Of a stretch of 64,000 nt of DNA, positions 1 through 11,082 are shown piece after piece (the stretch's first letter is position 1; every line of letters starts with the position of its first letter). Location: positions 124,001 through 188,000 of the forward strand of contig JAFEMH010001302.1 of assembly GCA_022495995.1 (NCBI GenBank), written 5' to 3'. Below the pieces are notes generated by a model. It was not told where the DNA came from and searched no databases. It saw only the letters and a program-made list of their open reading frames with translations. Both the position numbers and the translations under genes were made by a program. This DNA is from Adenophora triphylla var. japonica (lineage: Eukaryota > Streptophyta > Magnoliopsida > Asterales > Campanulaceae).

Positions 1-1554
1 ATGAACTCGTGTTGAGTTTTTGAAGGTGGATTCGGCTAGGTTGAGTTTGGCCTTGATTTTATCAAGATCCAAGTCTCTCCTGCGAGTTGAGCTTCTAGCC
101 GAGTCAAGGAGTTCTTAAGATCCTGATTTTCCTTTTTCAAGAAAACCACCATCTTATTCTCCTTTTTCCATTCCACGAGGAGAGATTTATAGAGGTTTTT
201 AATTCACAAATAAGTTCATCTTTATCAAGATCATCCTCTATAATCTCTTCTGAATTTAAATCGGTTGAACCATGCAAATTAAGATCATTTAAAGAATCAT
301 ACCTGTGAGTGTTGTGCCAAGTGTTGCCAATTCCTGAACGACACTTGGGGCAACACTTTGAAGAAGTCACCAATGTTGTGTCAAGTGTTGTCAAATGCAG
401 CCAACGACACTTGAAGTAACACTCTCAGTCGAAGGTAGCTCCTCTACCGTGGCCATCATGACTACTTGCTCCGTCTGTTCTTCTTTCTCCGTTCCTTCCT
501 CCTCTCCATCACTAAGAGATACCCATAAGTTTTTGCCCGCCTTTCTCAAGGTGTTAGCACATTCATTGGCATAGTGACCCCAACCGGAACAAGCATGACA
601 TTGAATAGATTCAATGTACTTAGGATCGGACCGGATCTTTTCCGAGGATGCACGCCTTGGTGGGATATCCTTTTGATTTGGAGGAGGACTTCTCCTTGGC
701 ACGAGAACTAACGGTTTTGGCCGTTTGGTCCTTAGCCTTTACCTGCACTTTGTTAAATTTTCTAACCATAGAATTATATCTCTTTGCAAGTAAAGCTACA
801 CTAGTATTTTCATCTAACTCCTCGAAGACTTCATCTTCATCGTCCACACATGTGTCCGAAGATTCGACTTTTAAGGCAATATTCTTGCCTTTAGAAGCCT
901 CCGTTTGTTCATTGAGATTCAACTCAAAGTTTTTCAAAATACTCATTAAGGAGTTGATGTCCATTGTTGAAAGATTATGGGCCTCTTCAATAGCTGAAAC
1001 TTTAATATTAAAACGTTCGGGAAGAGTACGAATAGCTTTTGAAACAAGTTGTTTATTTGTAAAAGGCTCCCTAATACTTGACAAGCATTTGAAATATCAA
1101 TCAAATTTTCAAAATAAGACGAGATGTCTTCGTTTTCACCCATTCTTAATCTTTCAAAACTACTAGTGAGACCTCTAAGCTTTGTTTCTCGGACACCGCC
1201 ATCTCCTTCACAAAATCTTTGTAAAGTATCCCAAGCATCTTTTGCGGAGGGACTATTTTGAATGAGTTTGAACATATGCATGTCAACCCATTCATAGATG
1301 GCATTCAGTGCCTTTTCATTGAAACTAGCAAGATTATTCTCTTCAATTGTCCACTCGAATTCAGGTTTGACTTGAACGTCACCATCGTCATCCGGAGGAA
1401 GCATTGGAACAGAATAACCATTTAAAATAGATCGCCAAGCCCGAAGATCAATTGATTTGATATGCGAGCGTAGGCGAATCTTCCAATAAGCATAATTAGA
1501 TCCGTCTAAAACCGGTAATCTCTTTTGATTAGGGTTTGCAGGATCATAAGCCAT
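1..1554 (-). pseudogene. SIRE gag, copy 1 (broken, partial)
   Basis: Capsid/nucleocapsid gene of copy 1. It starts with ATG at 1554. The N-terminal part (946-1554) contains the DGSNYAYWKIRLRSHIKSID motif typical of plant copia gag. The middle part (620-1084) is in another frame. A CCHC zinc knuckle (C-HA-C-SGWG-H-YANE-C) is encoded near 560-605, followed by an acidic stretch. At least two frameshifts separate these pieces. The gene continues left as a Lys-rich coiled region and leaves the window. The corresponding copy at 9750-11024 has frameshifts in different places, so a joined reading of the two would be possible in principle, but neither is intact here. Confidence 0.85.
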
Positions 1555-1592
1555 GACAAAAGGATCTAAACACTTAGTATATCAAGTGCTAG

Positions 1593-1604
1593 GCTCTGAT
1601 ACCA
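1593..1604 (-). other. Primer-binding site, SIRE copy 1
   Basis: The minus strand reads TGGTATCAGAGC, the standard plant copia site complementary to the 3' end of initiator tRNA-Met. It lies 8 bases inside the LTR edge. Confidence 0.9.
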
Positions 1605-1612
1605 ATTGAAAT

Positions 1613-2567
1613 TGTCTATGGCTAAGAACTTATGAGACGAAACTCACAAGATGAGATGAAACTCACGGGTGTTGTCCTTAGTGTTAATGACACTAACGAC
1701 GACACTTTCACCCATTCTAGAAAAGCACAAATCAATAGAAATAAATATAATTTGCAGCGGAAATATTAAAGCAATACACAAGAATATAATTTTTATCAAG
1801 TTATATAAATATATAACTTGATGGGTGCCTAAAAGGCAAGACCTTTCTATTAATAATATGAATTCAATACAAGGTCGAGGTTGTTCCTTAATGATAAACG
1901 AACCCTGATATAAGGAACAACATACACGAATTCTCTCAGTAAATAAACACTCAAAATCTCACAAAAATATAAAAATCTATATGAAATATTCGAGTGTTGG
2001 ACAAAGTGTTGCCGACACTGAATGGCAACACTTGAGAGCAGAATTCTACTTTTCTTGTGCAGATTTGCGTTTTCTGAATTGGATGATCTTCAATGAAGAT
2101 CCACTGCACTATTTATAGGCCACAAAGTCTTGGAGCCTACTCAAATGATCAGCTAACAGTTTGGAGTTTGTTTCCTCCATTTATGCCACTCGCCTCTTAT
2201 GTAGGAGACCTAGTCTTCTCTTGCTTCTCTTGCTTGTACCTCTTAGCTTTGGTTGCCTTGTACTCTGACTTGTTCTCCCCCAGAATAGCTGAATAAAATA
2301 TCTCCTGGCTTGGTCATCAATTAAACAAATAAACACATGTTTATTTGTTAATTTCTTCTCCTCTTCGTGATTCACGCCCGGATCCATTTACGTTGCTGAT
2401 TTTAAGCTCATTTTAAGGTGACTAACTACTGTTATATAAACATTAATTTACCCATTAATATTTGTGAAAAATACAGTAACTAACTCAGTGTCGCCAATTC
2501 CAAATGGCAACACTTTTGGCAACACCAGTGGCAACACTGGTTTGCAACACTTGGGATGACATTAACA
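1613..2567 (-). repeat. SIRE LTR shared by two tandem copies
   Basis: A 955-bp LTR beginning TGTTAATG and ending AGACA on the minus strand. It is flanked on one side by a PBS (making it the 5' LTR of copy 1) and on the other by a PPT (making it the 3' LTR of copy 2). It aligns along its whole length with 11083-12033 with scattered substitutions and short indels. The U3 start carries four close GTGTTGCC-type motifs. Confidence 0.9.
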
Positions 2568-2580
2568 ATCTCCCCCATAG
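2568..2580 (-). other. Polypurine tract of SIRE copy 2
   Basis: The minus strand reads TATGGGGGAGATT directly before the LTR start TGTTAATG, as expected for the plus-strand primer of a copia element. Confidence 0.85.
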
Positions 2581-2939
2581 TTACTGATTTCTTCACAAAA
2601 TACCAATGTGATGATCTTTTCAAAAACAGTTAGTCAACCTTAACTAAAACCACAAAAAATGCCACGAGATTTTGATAGAGGCAACATCAACCTTCAGGCA
2701 ATGTTTTGAAATATTTTTCAATCCAAAACATTAACCATTAAGCAAATGAAGTATCAAAATCTTTACAAAAATCTCCCCCTTAATACGAAATTTAATGATT
2801 AAATAAACTAACTATTAAATTCTAAACAACCAACCAACCATTTAACAAAAACATCCATCATCTTTTGAAGAAAATTCATTTGAAACAAAGAAAAAAAAAT
2901 GTAAATAAAATTTGTTTAAGCATTACAAACCAAAATAAA

Positions 2940-4809
2940 ACAAATAAAATTGTTTTTGTTTCCAACCACCAAAAACACAAACCATTTGAACCAACCACCA
3001 TTAAACCGCATTTCCAGCTCCTTCACCTCCCTCACTGTCCCACTAGGCCCAAGACCATTCCCGACTCCATCATCATCACGCCTTGGTGGCTTATCTCCCC
3101 CTATTTTGGAAGAAATTAAATCCACCATTTTCATCATGTCGGTGCGCATATCCAACCATCCCCGAATTGCGAGTCAATGTGCTTCACTTGACCATTGAAA
3201 AAATTAAGAATCATCGCGGCATCAACCATAACAAGAGCAAGTGTTGCCGGAAGTGTTGCCGGTTTCGGGAGCGACACTTGGGGCGACACCGGTAGCGGGC
3301 GATAACGGGAGGAGCATTTGTAACCAAAACCCAAGGTAAATCCTGTGCCTATCACCTTGATGAAAGTGCTTGGTAATTCGATAATACACAGGTCTTTCGA
3401 AAGATTATCACCATTCCAAGGCTTAAGGTTTTGGTACATTAGGACTTGGAAAATAAGGGAAGGAAAAATGAAGGAGGAGGTCTTTTTCTTTTTGGCCCAT
3501 GCAAAGCAAGGTGAGCAAATACAAGTCTCCCAAAATTTACTCTTTGTTTCTTTCCTAATTTATACAACAAATTAGCTTGCTCAAAGGTTACGGTGTTTTC
3601 ATTTGCCGTGGGAAGCCAATTTGTTATACATAACTTGTGTAGCACGCTAAACAAAGAAGTGAGATAGGTAGACTTAAAATGATCGAGACCAAATGGTAAT
3701 TCTCCCTCCAGCTTAAAAGGTGGCTAAGGCATTAGGATCATATTCCAAGCTCTCATCTTCGACATTAGGGAGGCCGAAGGCTCTATTGATAATCAAAGGA
3801 TTAAAATCAAAGATAATGCCCCTAACAAAGATCTTTCCATAATGAGGGGTATTCCTATCATCAATATTATCCCTAAGATGAGCATAGAAATTCCTAACCA
3901 CACTTTCAATATACGATGACACTCTAGTCACCGTAGGCAAAAACATCCTATCCTCCAAAACCGATACACACCTAACTCCTTGAATTGAGTCACATAAATA
4001 TTCTTTTCATTCAGAATTTTCTTCTCGGAATCTTCAACAAAATTATGAAGACTCGCATCACTATAAAATTCTTCCGAAAGAAATGGACGTTCATAAAATC
4101 CAAAAGACTCATAATCTGATTTTTCATCTTGAGAGGGATTAGGAGAGTGTACCTCGTGCCATGAAATAGGAGAATAGGAAGGAGAACTCGATCGTGCTTT
4201 GGTCTTGGCGGCGGGTGTTGCTTCGGGTGTTGCCATTGCATCGGCAACACTTGGGGCGACACCACCGTAAATTTTCTGTTTCTTCTTCAACTTGGACCGA
4301 GCTTCGGCAAGGGTTTCTTCATCTTCCATCCAGGCTTCTTCATCCTCATCGAAGATGATGAGGGCTCCTTTGTCTCTTTAAAAGGTGGTCCGAACCTTCC
4401 TCGGACGAAATGTTGAGAGACGAGCTTGAAGAATCCTCCACATTCACCGGATCATCAGCTGTATTAGATGGTATCTTCGACCTGAACAAAGTTTTGATCC
4501 TCTCCGATTGTCTACGCACTCCACCCCTAAAAAAGCTCGAGGCATCAACCGCCTTTCGCTTCTTGGTCTTCTTCGAGGGCGAAGGTGAGCTGTGGATGGT
4601 GTAGCTTCGGGGAAGGTTGATGGGAATTGGAATTTGAGAAGGATCATATACAACAATATCCAAGGATGGTGAGGTTGTGGGTGTGGCCGAGAATGTCGGC
4701 CCAGTGAGATTTCCATGGGAACTGCGACATTTGAGGCGACACTAGAGGAAGCTAGAGGCGAAATCTCCATGGGTGATGAAATTTGGGGAGAATTTTTAGG
4801 GCTTGCCAT
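2940..4809 (-). pseudogene. SIRE extra 3' ORF with plant transposon-protein-like domain (broken)
   Basis: An additional ORF between RNase H and the 3' LTR. It probably starts at ATG 4809 (MASPKNSPQISSPMEISP) with a Ser/Pro-rich low-complexity N-terminus (4346-4809), then a Lys/Glu-rich part (3928-4329). A domain follows with SSYIESVVRNFYAHL...KIFVRGIIFDFNPLIINRAFGLP (3713-3958) and the continuation LHKLCITNWLPTANENTVTFEQANLLYKLG (3439-3654). This resembles the 'putative plant transposon protein' domain (Pfam PF20167, from memory) often found in SIRE-like elements. The C-terminal part (2916-3439) is poorly defined. Function unknown. Several frameshifts are present. Confidence 0.7.
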
Positions 4810-5880
4810 GGAAGATTGAAGAAGGATGACGAAGACGAAGGGAACAGGGGAAGGGTTTTGTTCAACGCCTAGAGAGAGAGAGAACACGGTGAGAGAGAGA
4901 GAGAGAGAGGGTTTTAGGAGTGGGTTTTAATGAGTGAATAGTGGTAGGATTTAATTGATTTGACAATGTCAAATTAATTAAATCTCCACTTATCTCTCAA
5001 AAATCCCAACAAACTCAAGCTGATATCCGACATTTTTTTTTAAAAAAAATTTTTTTTTTTTTTTTAATTTTTATAATTTTTATAATTTTTAATAATAACT
5101 AAACATAATTTTAGTAATATCCATAAAATTGTGTTTTTCAAAATTCAAAGAGATGAATTTTAAAAAATAGATATTACAAAATTACACTTAGATTGACAAA
5201 AATAAAAAATTTTGCTAAAAACCTTTTAAATTTCACAAACTCAAAATATAAGCAAATAGACTTTTGGAAATTTAAAATTTAATTAACAAAAACAAAAACA
5301 AGAAAATAAAAAATTAATGTAGCATCTACTAATGTGTTACTAGCAATGTTGCGTGACACACAAGGCAACATTTAAATAAAATCCCCTTGATATTTTTCAA
5401 CATATATAACTTATCATTCCTTAGGCAATTTATAAGCACACTTTACACTTTCTTTATTTACAAGGAAGCATCGTAGTAGCGAGCTCCGTGCCCCGAGTTT
5501 TTTATTAAAGTGTAAAGCTACAATTAGTAAGTTTTATACCTTTCAAGTAGGGTACACTGTAGTAGCGAGCTCCATGCCCCTAATACTTAGTATAAAACAC
5601 TACATTATATTCCCTTTGGGAATTTTCACAAGCTTTGCCTTTTTCAATATCAACAACAATGTGAGTGACTTTGTCACTTTTTAGCACAAAGGGGTATTTT
5701 ATAAAAAAAATGTTAATCCTTAAGAATGTACACATACTAGAACAGAAAGGTCAGTAAATGCCCCCCATTTGGGATTAAACAACTATATATTTTTTTTTAT
5801 TTTTTTTTTTTTAATTTTAAAGATAATATACAACTCATACAAAGTGTTGCCGATGTGTTGGTAACATGACGCAAGAACAC
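4810..5880 (-). other. SIRE spacer between RNase H and extra ORF
   Basis: About 1 kb of AT-rich DNA without coding potential inside the element. It holds a GA microsatellite (4870-4910), poly-A/T runs (5028-5066 and 5788-5820), two matched stem-loops (5441-5598) and copies of the GTGTTGCC motif at 5343-5372 and 5840-5870. Confidence 0.75.
5441..5598. repeat. Two adjacent stem-loops with the same loop core
   Basis: Stem 1 is CTTTACACTT (5441-5450) with its perfect complement at 5508-5517. Stem 2 is GTTTTATAC (5531-5539) with its perfect complement at 5590-5598. Each loop contains the same element, AGCGAGCTCCRTGCCCC, at 5472-5494 and 5558-5580, in the same orientation. The stems differ in sequence while the loop core is conserved. 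Confidence 0.65.
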
Positions 5881-7390
5881 TAACAGATTTATAGAAAACA
5901 TAGACCAAGAGATTTTTTCAAACTTGAAAATCTCTCATGGTCCAAGGCTTTGGTCAAAATATCGGCAAGTTGATGTTTTGTATCAATATGCTCTATTTGG
6001 ATCAATTCCTTTTCTACTAAATCTCTTAAAAATGATGGCGGATATCAATGTGCTTAGTGCGTGAGTGTTGTACAGGGTTTTTGGAAATATTTATAGCACT
6101 CAAATTGTCACAATACATGGTCAAGATATTACTATCAAGACCATAGTCATCAAGCATGTGTTTTAACCATATTAGTTGTGAACAACAACTCCCGCCGCCA
6201 CATATTCGGATTCGGCCGAGAGAGAAACACGCTTTGCTTGCGATCGTACCATGACACTAGATTATTACCCAAGAAAACAACCCCCACTAGTACTCTTTAC
6301 GTCATCTATATCCCCGCCCAATCGTAGTCACTAAAACCAACTAAGTTGGTATTAGTGTCTTTGGTGAACCAGATTCCCAATTCACTTGTCCCGGACACAT
6401 ACTTGATGATTTTCTTGACGGCATTTAGGTGAGAAATTTTAGGAGCAGATTGATATCTAGCACAAACACCTACGCCGAACATTATATCGGGACGACCGGT
6501 AAGATAAAGAAGACTACCTATCATGGATCTATACGAGTTGGATCAACATCCTCCCCGCCCGATCTTTGGTTACCTTAAGAGATGATCCCATAGGTATTTT
6601 AGAGCTCTTGGCACTCTCCAATCCAAATCTTTTCACCGAGACTCTTAGCATACTTGCTCGAGTGATGAAGATTCCATCATTCGATTGTTTCACCTGCAAT
6701 CCTAGGAAATAATTAAGTTCTCCTATCATGCTTCATCTCAAATGTAGATGTCATAGCTTCCACAAAATTTTGTAAACATGTTTTAGATGTGGAACCATAA
6801 ACTATATCATCAACATAAATTTGAGCAATGACAAGCTCTTTATTTTCCCTAAGAATAAATAATGTCCTATCGGCTTCTCCTCTAACAAATCCATATTCAA
6901 GAAGAAAGCTTGTTAGACGCCCATACCATGCACGAGGAGCTTGTTTTAAGCCATATAAGGCCTTATCAAGTCTCGTATACATGGTGCCGGGTGGAATGGG
7001 TCTTCAAACCCTTTGGGTTGCTCAACATAGATCTCTTTATCTAAGTACCCATTCAAGAAAGCCGCTTTGACATCCATTTGGTGCAATGTGATTTTGAGAT
7101 AACAAGCTATAGCAAGAAGAAGTCTTATTGACTCAATTCTAGCCACAGGTGCAAAGGTCTCGTCAAAGTCGATTCCTTCCACTTGTGTATAGCCTTGAGC
7201 CACAAGACGAGCTTTATTACGAACAATATTACCCAATTCATCGATTTGTTTTTGTAAATCCATTTAGTTCCAATAATGTTAGTATTTAAAGGACGTGGAA
7301 CTAAACACCAAACCTCGTTACGGGTAAATTGTTCAAGCTCTTCTTGCATAGCTTGAATCCAGAATTTATCATTTAAGGCCTCAATCACAT
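5880..7390 (-). pseudogene. SIRE reverse transcriptase and RNase H (broken)
   Basis: RT blocks: VWCLVPRP...GTKWIYKNK (7125-7388), [27 protein letters not shown]...[11 protein letters not shown] (6946-7263), [12 protein letters not shown] and the catalytic IYVDDIVYGST (6713-6982), GLQVKQSNDGIF (6529-6729) and YLTGRPDIMFGVG...SDYDWAG leading into RNase H (6306-6524). The rest of RNase H down to about 5880 is visible only in shifted frames. Four or more frameshifts interrupt it. The YVDD box itself is preserved. Confidence 0.85.
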
Positions 7391-7779
7391 TTTTGGTTCA
7401 ACAGAGGAAACGAAACAGAGTGTTTTACCCGAGAGTATGTGGAGGACATACACACATACCTAACCATATCTACTGTAATCAACCGGCTCCTTGTTCCTTG
7501 TTCTAACCCCTTCATTAACATCACCAATTACTTGAGTAATGGGATGATAATTTCTAATTGAGAATTTGGGGGATCTCTCACGCCTTGATGGTACACCAAT
7601 CCATCTTCTCCTTCGAGTCATCGCTCTCGTAATTTCCAACACTGTCTCGTTCTCTGTGTTGCCTCGGGTGTTGCCATTTCAGGGGCGACACTTGGAGCAA
7701 CACTTGAATGCGTGGCCGCAATGGCCGAATCGATTCTGTTCCAGCCTTTGTTCGACTTCTTCTAGTAGAGTCGGAGGTA

Positions 7780-9360
7780 TATCATCACCGGTTCTCTGTG
7801 GCACTCAAGTAATCGTTAAATTCAATATTTACCGATTCTTGAATCACTTTTAACCTCAAATTATAGACACGATAAGCATGACTGTTTTGAGAGTAGCCAA
7901 GAAAGATGGCTTTGTCACTCTTAGAATCAAGTTTTCCTAAGTATTCCCGGTCATTTAAAATGTAGCACAAACACCCAAACACATGAAAATAGTGAACCTA
8001 GTAGGTTTCTTTCCATTTAAAATCTCATAGGGTGTCATAGTTGTACTGGGTCTTAAGAAAACTCTATTTGTAGTGTGACAAGGCGTGTTTAATGCTTCGG
8101 CCCAAAACCTTTAGAAATATTTCTAGCAATTAGCATAACACGAGCCATTTCCATTAAAGTCCTATTTTTCCTTTCAAGAACACCATTTTGTTGTGGTGTT
8201 TTGGGTGCCGAAAACTCATGGTGTATCCCCTTTTTACTACAAAAGTAGAAAAGGAGATGTTTTCAAATTCTCTACCATGATCCGATCTTATTCGAAAAAT
8301 AGGAGAACAAAACATGTTTTTGATTTTAGAGACTAAGTGAGTAAATTTATCAAAAGTTTCAGATTTTTCTCTTAAGAAATACACCCATGTAAACCTAGAA
8401 AAATCATCAACTATCACATAAACATACTTCTTACCTCCCAAGCTTTCTACCTCAATAGGACCCATCAAGTCCATATGTAGAAGAAATTTGAAAACAATGT
8501 GTTGTTCCTGAGTGTTGCTCATTGTGTTGTTCAACACCGTGAGCAACACGAGTTTGCTTACCCTTTTGACAAGCCACCACACATCACGGTGTTTTTGAGG
8601 TCTAGTTTAGGAACACCTTTGACGGCATTATGTTTGATAATCTTCTCAAGATTCCTATAATGAGAATGACCTAACTTTTGATGCCGTAACCTAATATCAT
8701 CAAGTTTTGTCAAATTGCACACTCGATTTATTACCAACCGATAGCAATTATCACTTGATCTTATTCAGTCATGACACAAAAGTTAGTGTTATCAAACACT
8801 TCACGGTATTTTTATTGAATTTTACCTCCAAATTGTCATCACATAGTTGGCTAATGCTAATTAAATTAGCAAGTAAACCATCTACGTGCAAGACATTTTT
8901 CAAAGGAGGAAAACCAACAATATCCAGTGTTCCTTTACCAACTATTTCACTCTTGCCTCCACCACCATAAGTCACCGAGCCTCCTTGAATAGGTTGGTAC
9001 TCTGCTAGGAATGATTTTGTACCCGGCCATATGACGTGAACAACCACTATCAAAGTACCAAGTTCCTGCAATGTTAGTCCTTAAGGCCGTATAAACAACA
9101 TAGCATTTCGCTTTTCCTTGGGTAACCAACCCTTTTTGAAAATCTGGATTTGTTCACCGGTGTTGCCATAAGTGTTGCCCCCGAGAAACCGGCGACACTT
9201 GAGGCGACACTTGAAAGACCGGACATTTTCTTTTGTAGGAAAATGCAATGCAGTTTTAAATGTCCCGGCTTTGTGACAAGATCCACACTCATTGGATTGA
9301 TCGGTAGGAATCACTAGGAGTGCTACCCTTTTCCTTGACACGCTCTTTTACAAAACAATT
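7780..9360 (-). pseudogene. SIRE protease and integrase (broken)
   Basis: The aspartic protease signature WYFDSGCSRHM lies in 8947-9129, followed by a gag-pre-integrase stretch (8769-9071) and the integrase catalytic core at 8154-8582 with VDDFSRFTWVYFL (first Asp region) and RSDHGREFEN (second Asp). The expected PQQNG-VERKN motif with the catalytic Glu is scrambled by a frameshift near 8200. The integrase C-terminal FGCLCYILND block is at 7785-7982. The sequence just upstream of the protease (9150-9215) carries an inserted-looking GTGTTGCC/GGCGACAC repeat. Protease and integrase process the polyprotein and insert cDNA in functional relatives. Confidence 0.85.
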
Positions 9361-9699
9361 TTTTAGTTTCAACATCAAACAAGGAAGAGGTAATACTTTC
9401 AAGTGATTCTTGGAACCCAAGACCAAACTTTCGAGGCTTACTCAATTTGAGTATTTCATCCAATTTGGATGAACTCGTGTTGAGTTTTTGAAGGTGGATT
9501 CGGCTAGGTTGAGTTTGGCCTTGATTTTATCAAGATCCAAGTCTCTCCTACCGAGTTGAGCTTCTAGCCGAGTCAAGGAGTTCTTAAGATCCCGATTTTC
9601 CTTTTTCAAGAAAACCACCATCTTATTCTCCTTTTTCCATTCCACGAGGAGAGATTTATAGAGGTTTTTTAATTCACAAATAAGTTCATCTTTATCAAG

Positions 9700-11024
9700 A
9701 TCATCCTCTATAATCTCTTCGAATTTAAATCGGTTGAACCATGCAAATTAAGATCATTTAAAGAATCATACCTCGCTGAGTGTTGTGCCAAGTGTTGCCA
9801 ATTCTGAACGACACTTGGGGCAACACTTTCGAAGAAGTCACCAATGTTGTGTCAAGTGTTGTCAAATCTGTAACGACACTTGAAGTAACACTCTCGGCCG
9901 AAGGTAGCTCCTCTACCGTGGCCATCATGACTACTTGCTCCGTCTGTTCTTCTTTCTCCGTTCCTTCCTCCTCTCCATCACTAAGAGATACCCATAAGTT
10001 TTTGCCCGCCTTTCTCAAGGTGTTAGAACATTCATTGGCATAGTGACCCCAACCGAACAAGCATGACATTGAATAGATTCAATGTACTTAGGATCGGACC
10101 GGATCTTTTCCGAGGATGCACGCCTTGGTGGGATATCCTTTTGATTTGGAGGAGGACTTCTCCTTGGCACGTAACTAAAGGTTTTGGCCGTTTGGTCCCT
10201 TAGCCTTTACCTGCACTTTGTTAAATTTTCTAACCATAGAATTATATCTCTTTGCAAGTAAAGCTACACTAGTATTTTCATCTAACTCCTCGAAGACTTC
10301 ATCTTCATCGTCCACACATGTGTCCGAAGATTCGACTTTTAAGGCAATATTCTTGCCTTTAGAAGCCTCCGTTTGTTCATTGAGATTCAACTCAAAGTTT
10401 TTCAAAATACTCATTAAGGAGTTGATGTCCATTGTTGAAAGATTATGGGCCTCTTCAATAGCCGAAACTTTAATATTAAAACGTTCGGGAAGAGTACGAA
10501 TAGCTTTTGAAACAAGTTGTTTATTTGTAAAAGGCCCCCTAATACTTGACAAGCATTTGAAATATCAATCAACTTTTCAAAATAAGACGAGATGTCTTCG
10601 TTTTCACCCATTCTTAATCTTTCAAATCTACTAGTGAGACCTCTAAGCTTTGTTTCTCGGACATTTGCCATCTCCTTCACAAAATCTTTGTAAAGTATCC
10701 CAAGCATCTTTTGCGGAGGGACTATTTTGAATGAGTTTGAACATATGCATGTAAACCCATTCATAAATGGCATTCAGTGCCTTTTCATTGAAACTAGCAA
10801 GATTATTCTCTTCAATTGTCCACTCGAATTCAGGTTTGACTTGAACGTCACCATCGTCATCCGGAGGAAGCATTGGAACAGAATAACCATTTAAAATAGA
10901 TCGCCAAGCCCGAAGATCAATTGATTTGATATGCGAGCGTAGGCGGAATCTTCCAATAAGCATAATTAGATCCGTCTAAAACCGGTAATCTCTTTTGATT
11001 AGGGTTTGCGGGATCATAAGCCAT
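9700..11024 (-). pseudogene. SIRE gag, copy 2 (broken)
   Basis: Starts at ATG 11024, matching copy 1. The frame shifts near 10947 (one extra base in a GGCGGAATC context), again near 10660 and near 10190, giving separate readable blocks at 10643-10963, 10414-10773, 10175-10552 and 9758-10069. The gag_pre-type DAWDTLQRFCEG block and the zinc knuckle region are recognisable; here the first Cys pair of the knuckle is disturbed by a missing base at about 10055. In a functional element the product would package element RNA in cytoplasmic particles. Confidence 0.82.
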
Positions 11025-11062
11025 GACAAAAGGATCTAAACACTTAGTATATCAAGTGCTAG

Positions 11063-11074
11063 GCTCTGATACCA
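11063..11074 (-). other. Primer-binding site, SIRE copy 2
   Basis: Same TGGTATCAGAGC site on the minus strand as in copy 1, 8 bases inside the 5' LTR at 11083. Confidence 0.9.
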
Positions 11075-11082
11075 ATTGAAAT

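Larger units (their letters stand above)
1..2567 (-). mobile_element. SIRE-type Ty1/copia copy 1, truncated by window edge
   Basis: This is the 5' part of a SIRE/Maximus-like copia element on the minus strand: 5' LTR (1613-2567), tRNA-Met-type PBS (1593-1604), then a gag gene reading toward position 1. It is nearly identical to 9471-12033, so window position 1 corresponds to position 9471 of the second copy. The remainder of pol lies outside the window. Its LTR is also the 3' LTR of the neighbouring copy, because a PPT directly abuts the LTR at 2568-2580. LTR sharing is seen directly; the mechanism (LTR-LTR recombination) is inferred. Confidence 0.85.
3239..9215. repeat. Dispersed GTGTTGCC / GGCAACAC mini-repeats in SIRE
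   Basis: Short clusters pairing GTGTTGCC-type words with GGCGACAC or GGCAACAC words 15-40 bp later recur at 3239-3291, 4213-4264, 5343-5372, 5840-5870, 7660-7708, 8508-8550 and 9159-9212. They also occur in copy 1 and the LTRs at 311-358, 372-423, 1996-2035, 2490-2555, 9778-9830 and 11465-11505. They fall in coding, spacer and LTR DNA alike and can form short hairpins. Confidence 0.75.

Noticed and set aside
4410..4604. Plus-strand ORF in SIRE 3' region
   Set aside because: Shadow of the minus-strand extra ORF.
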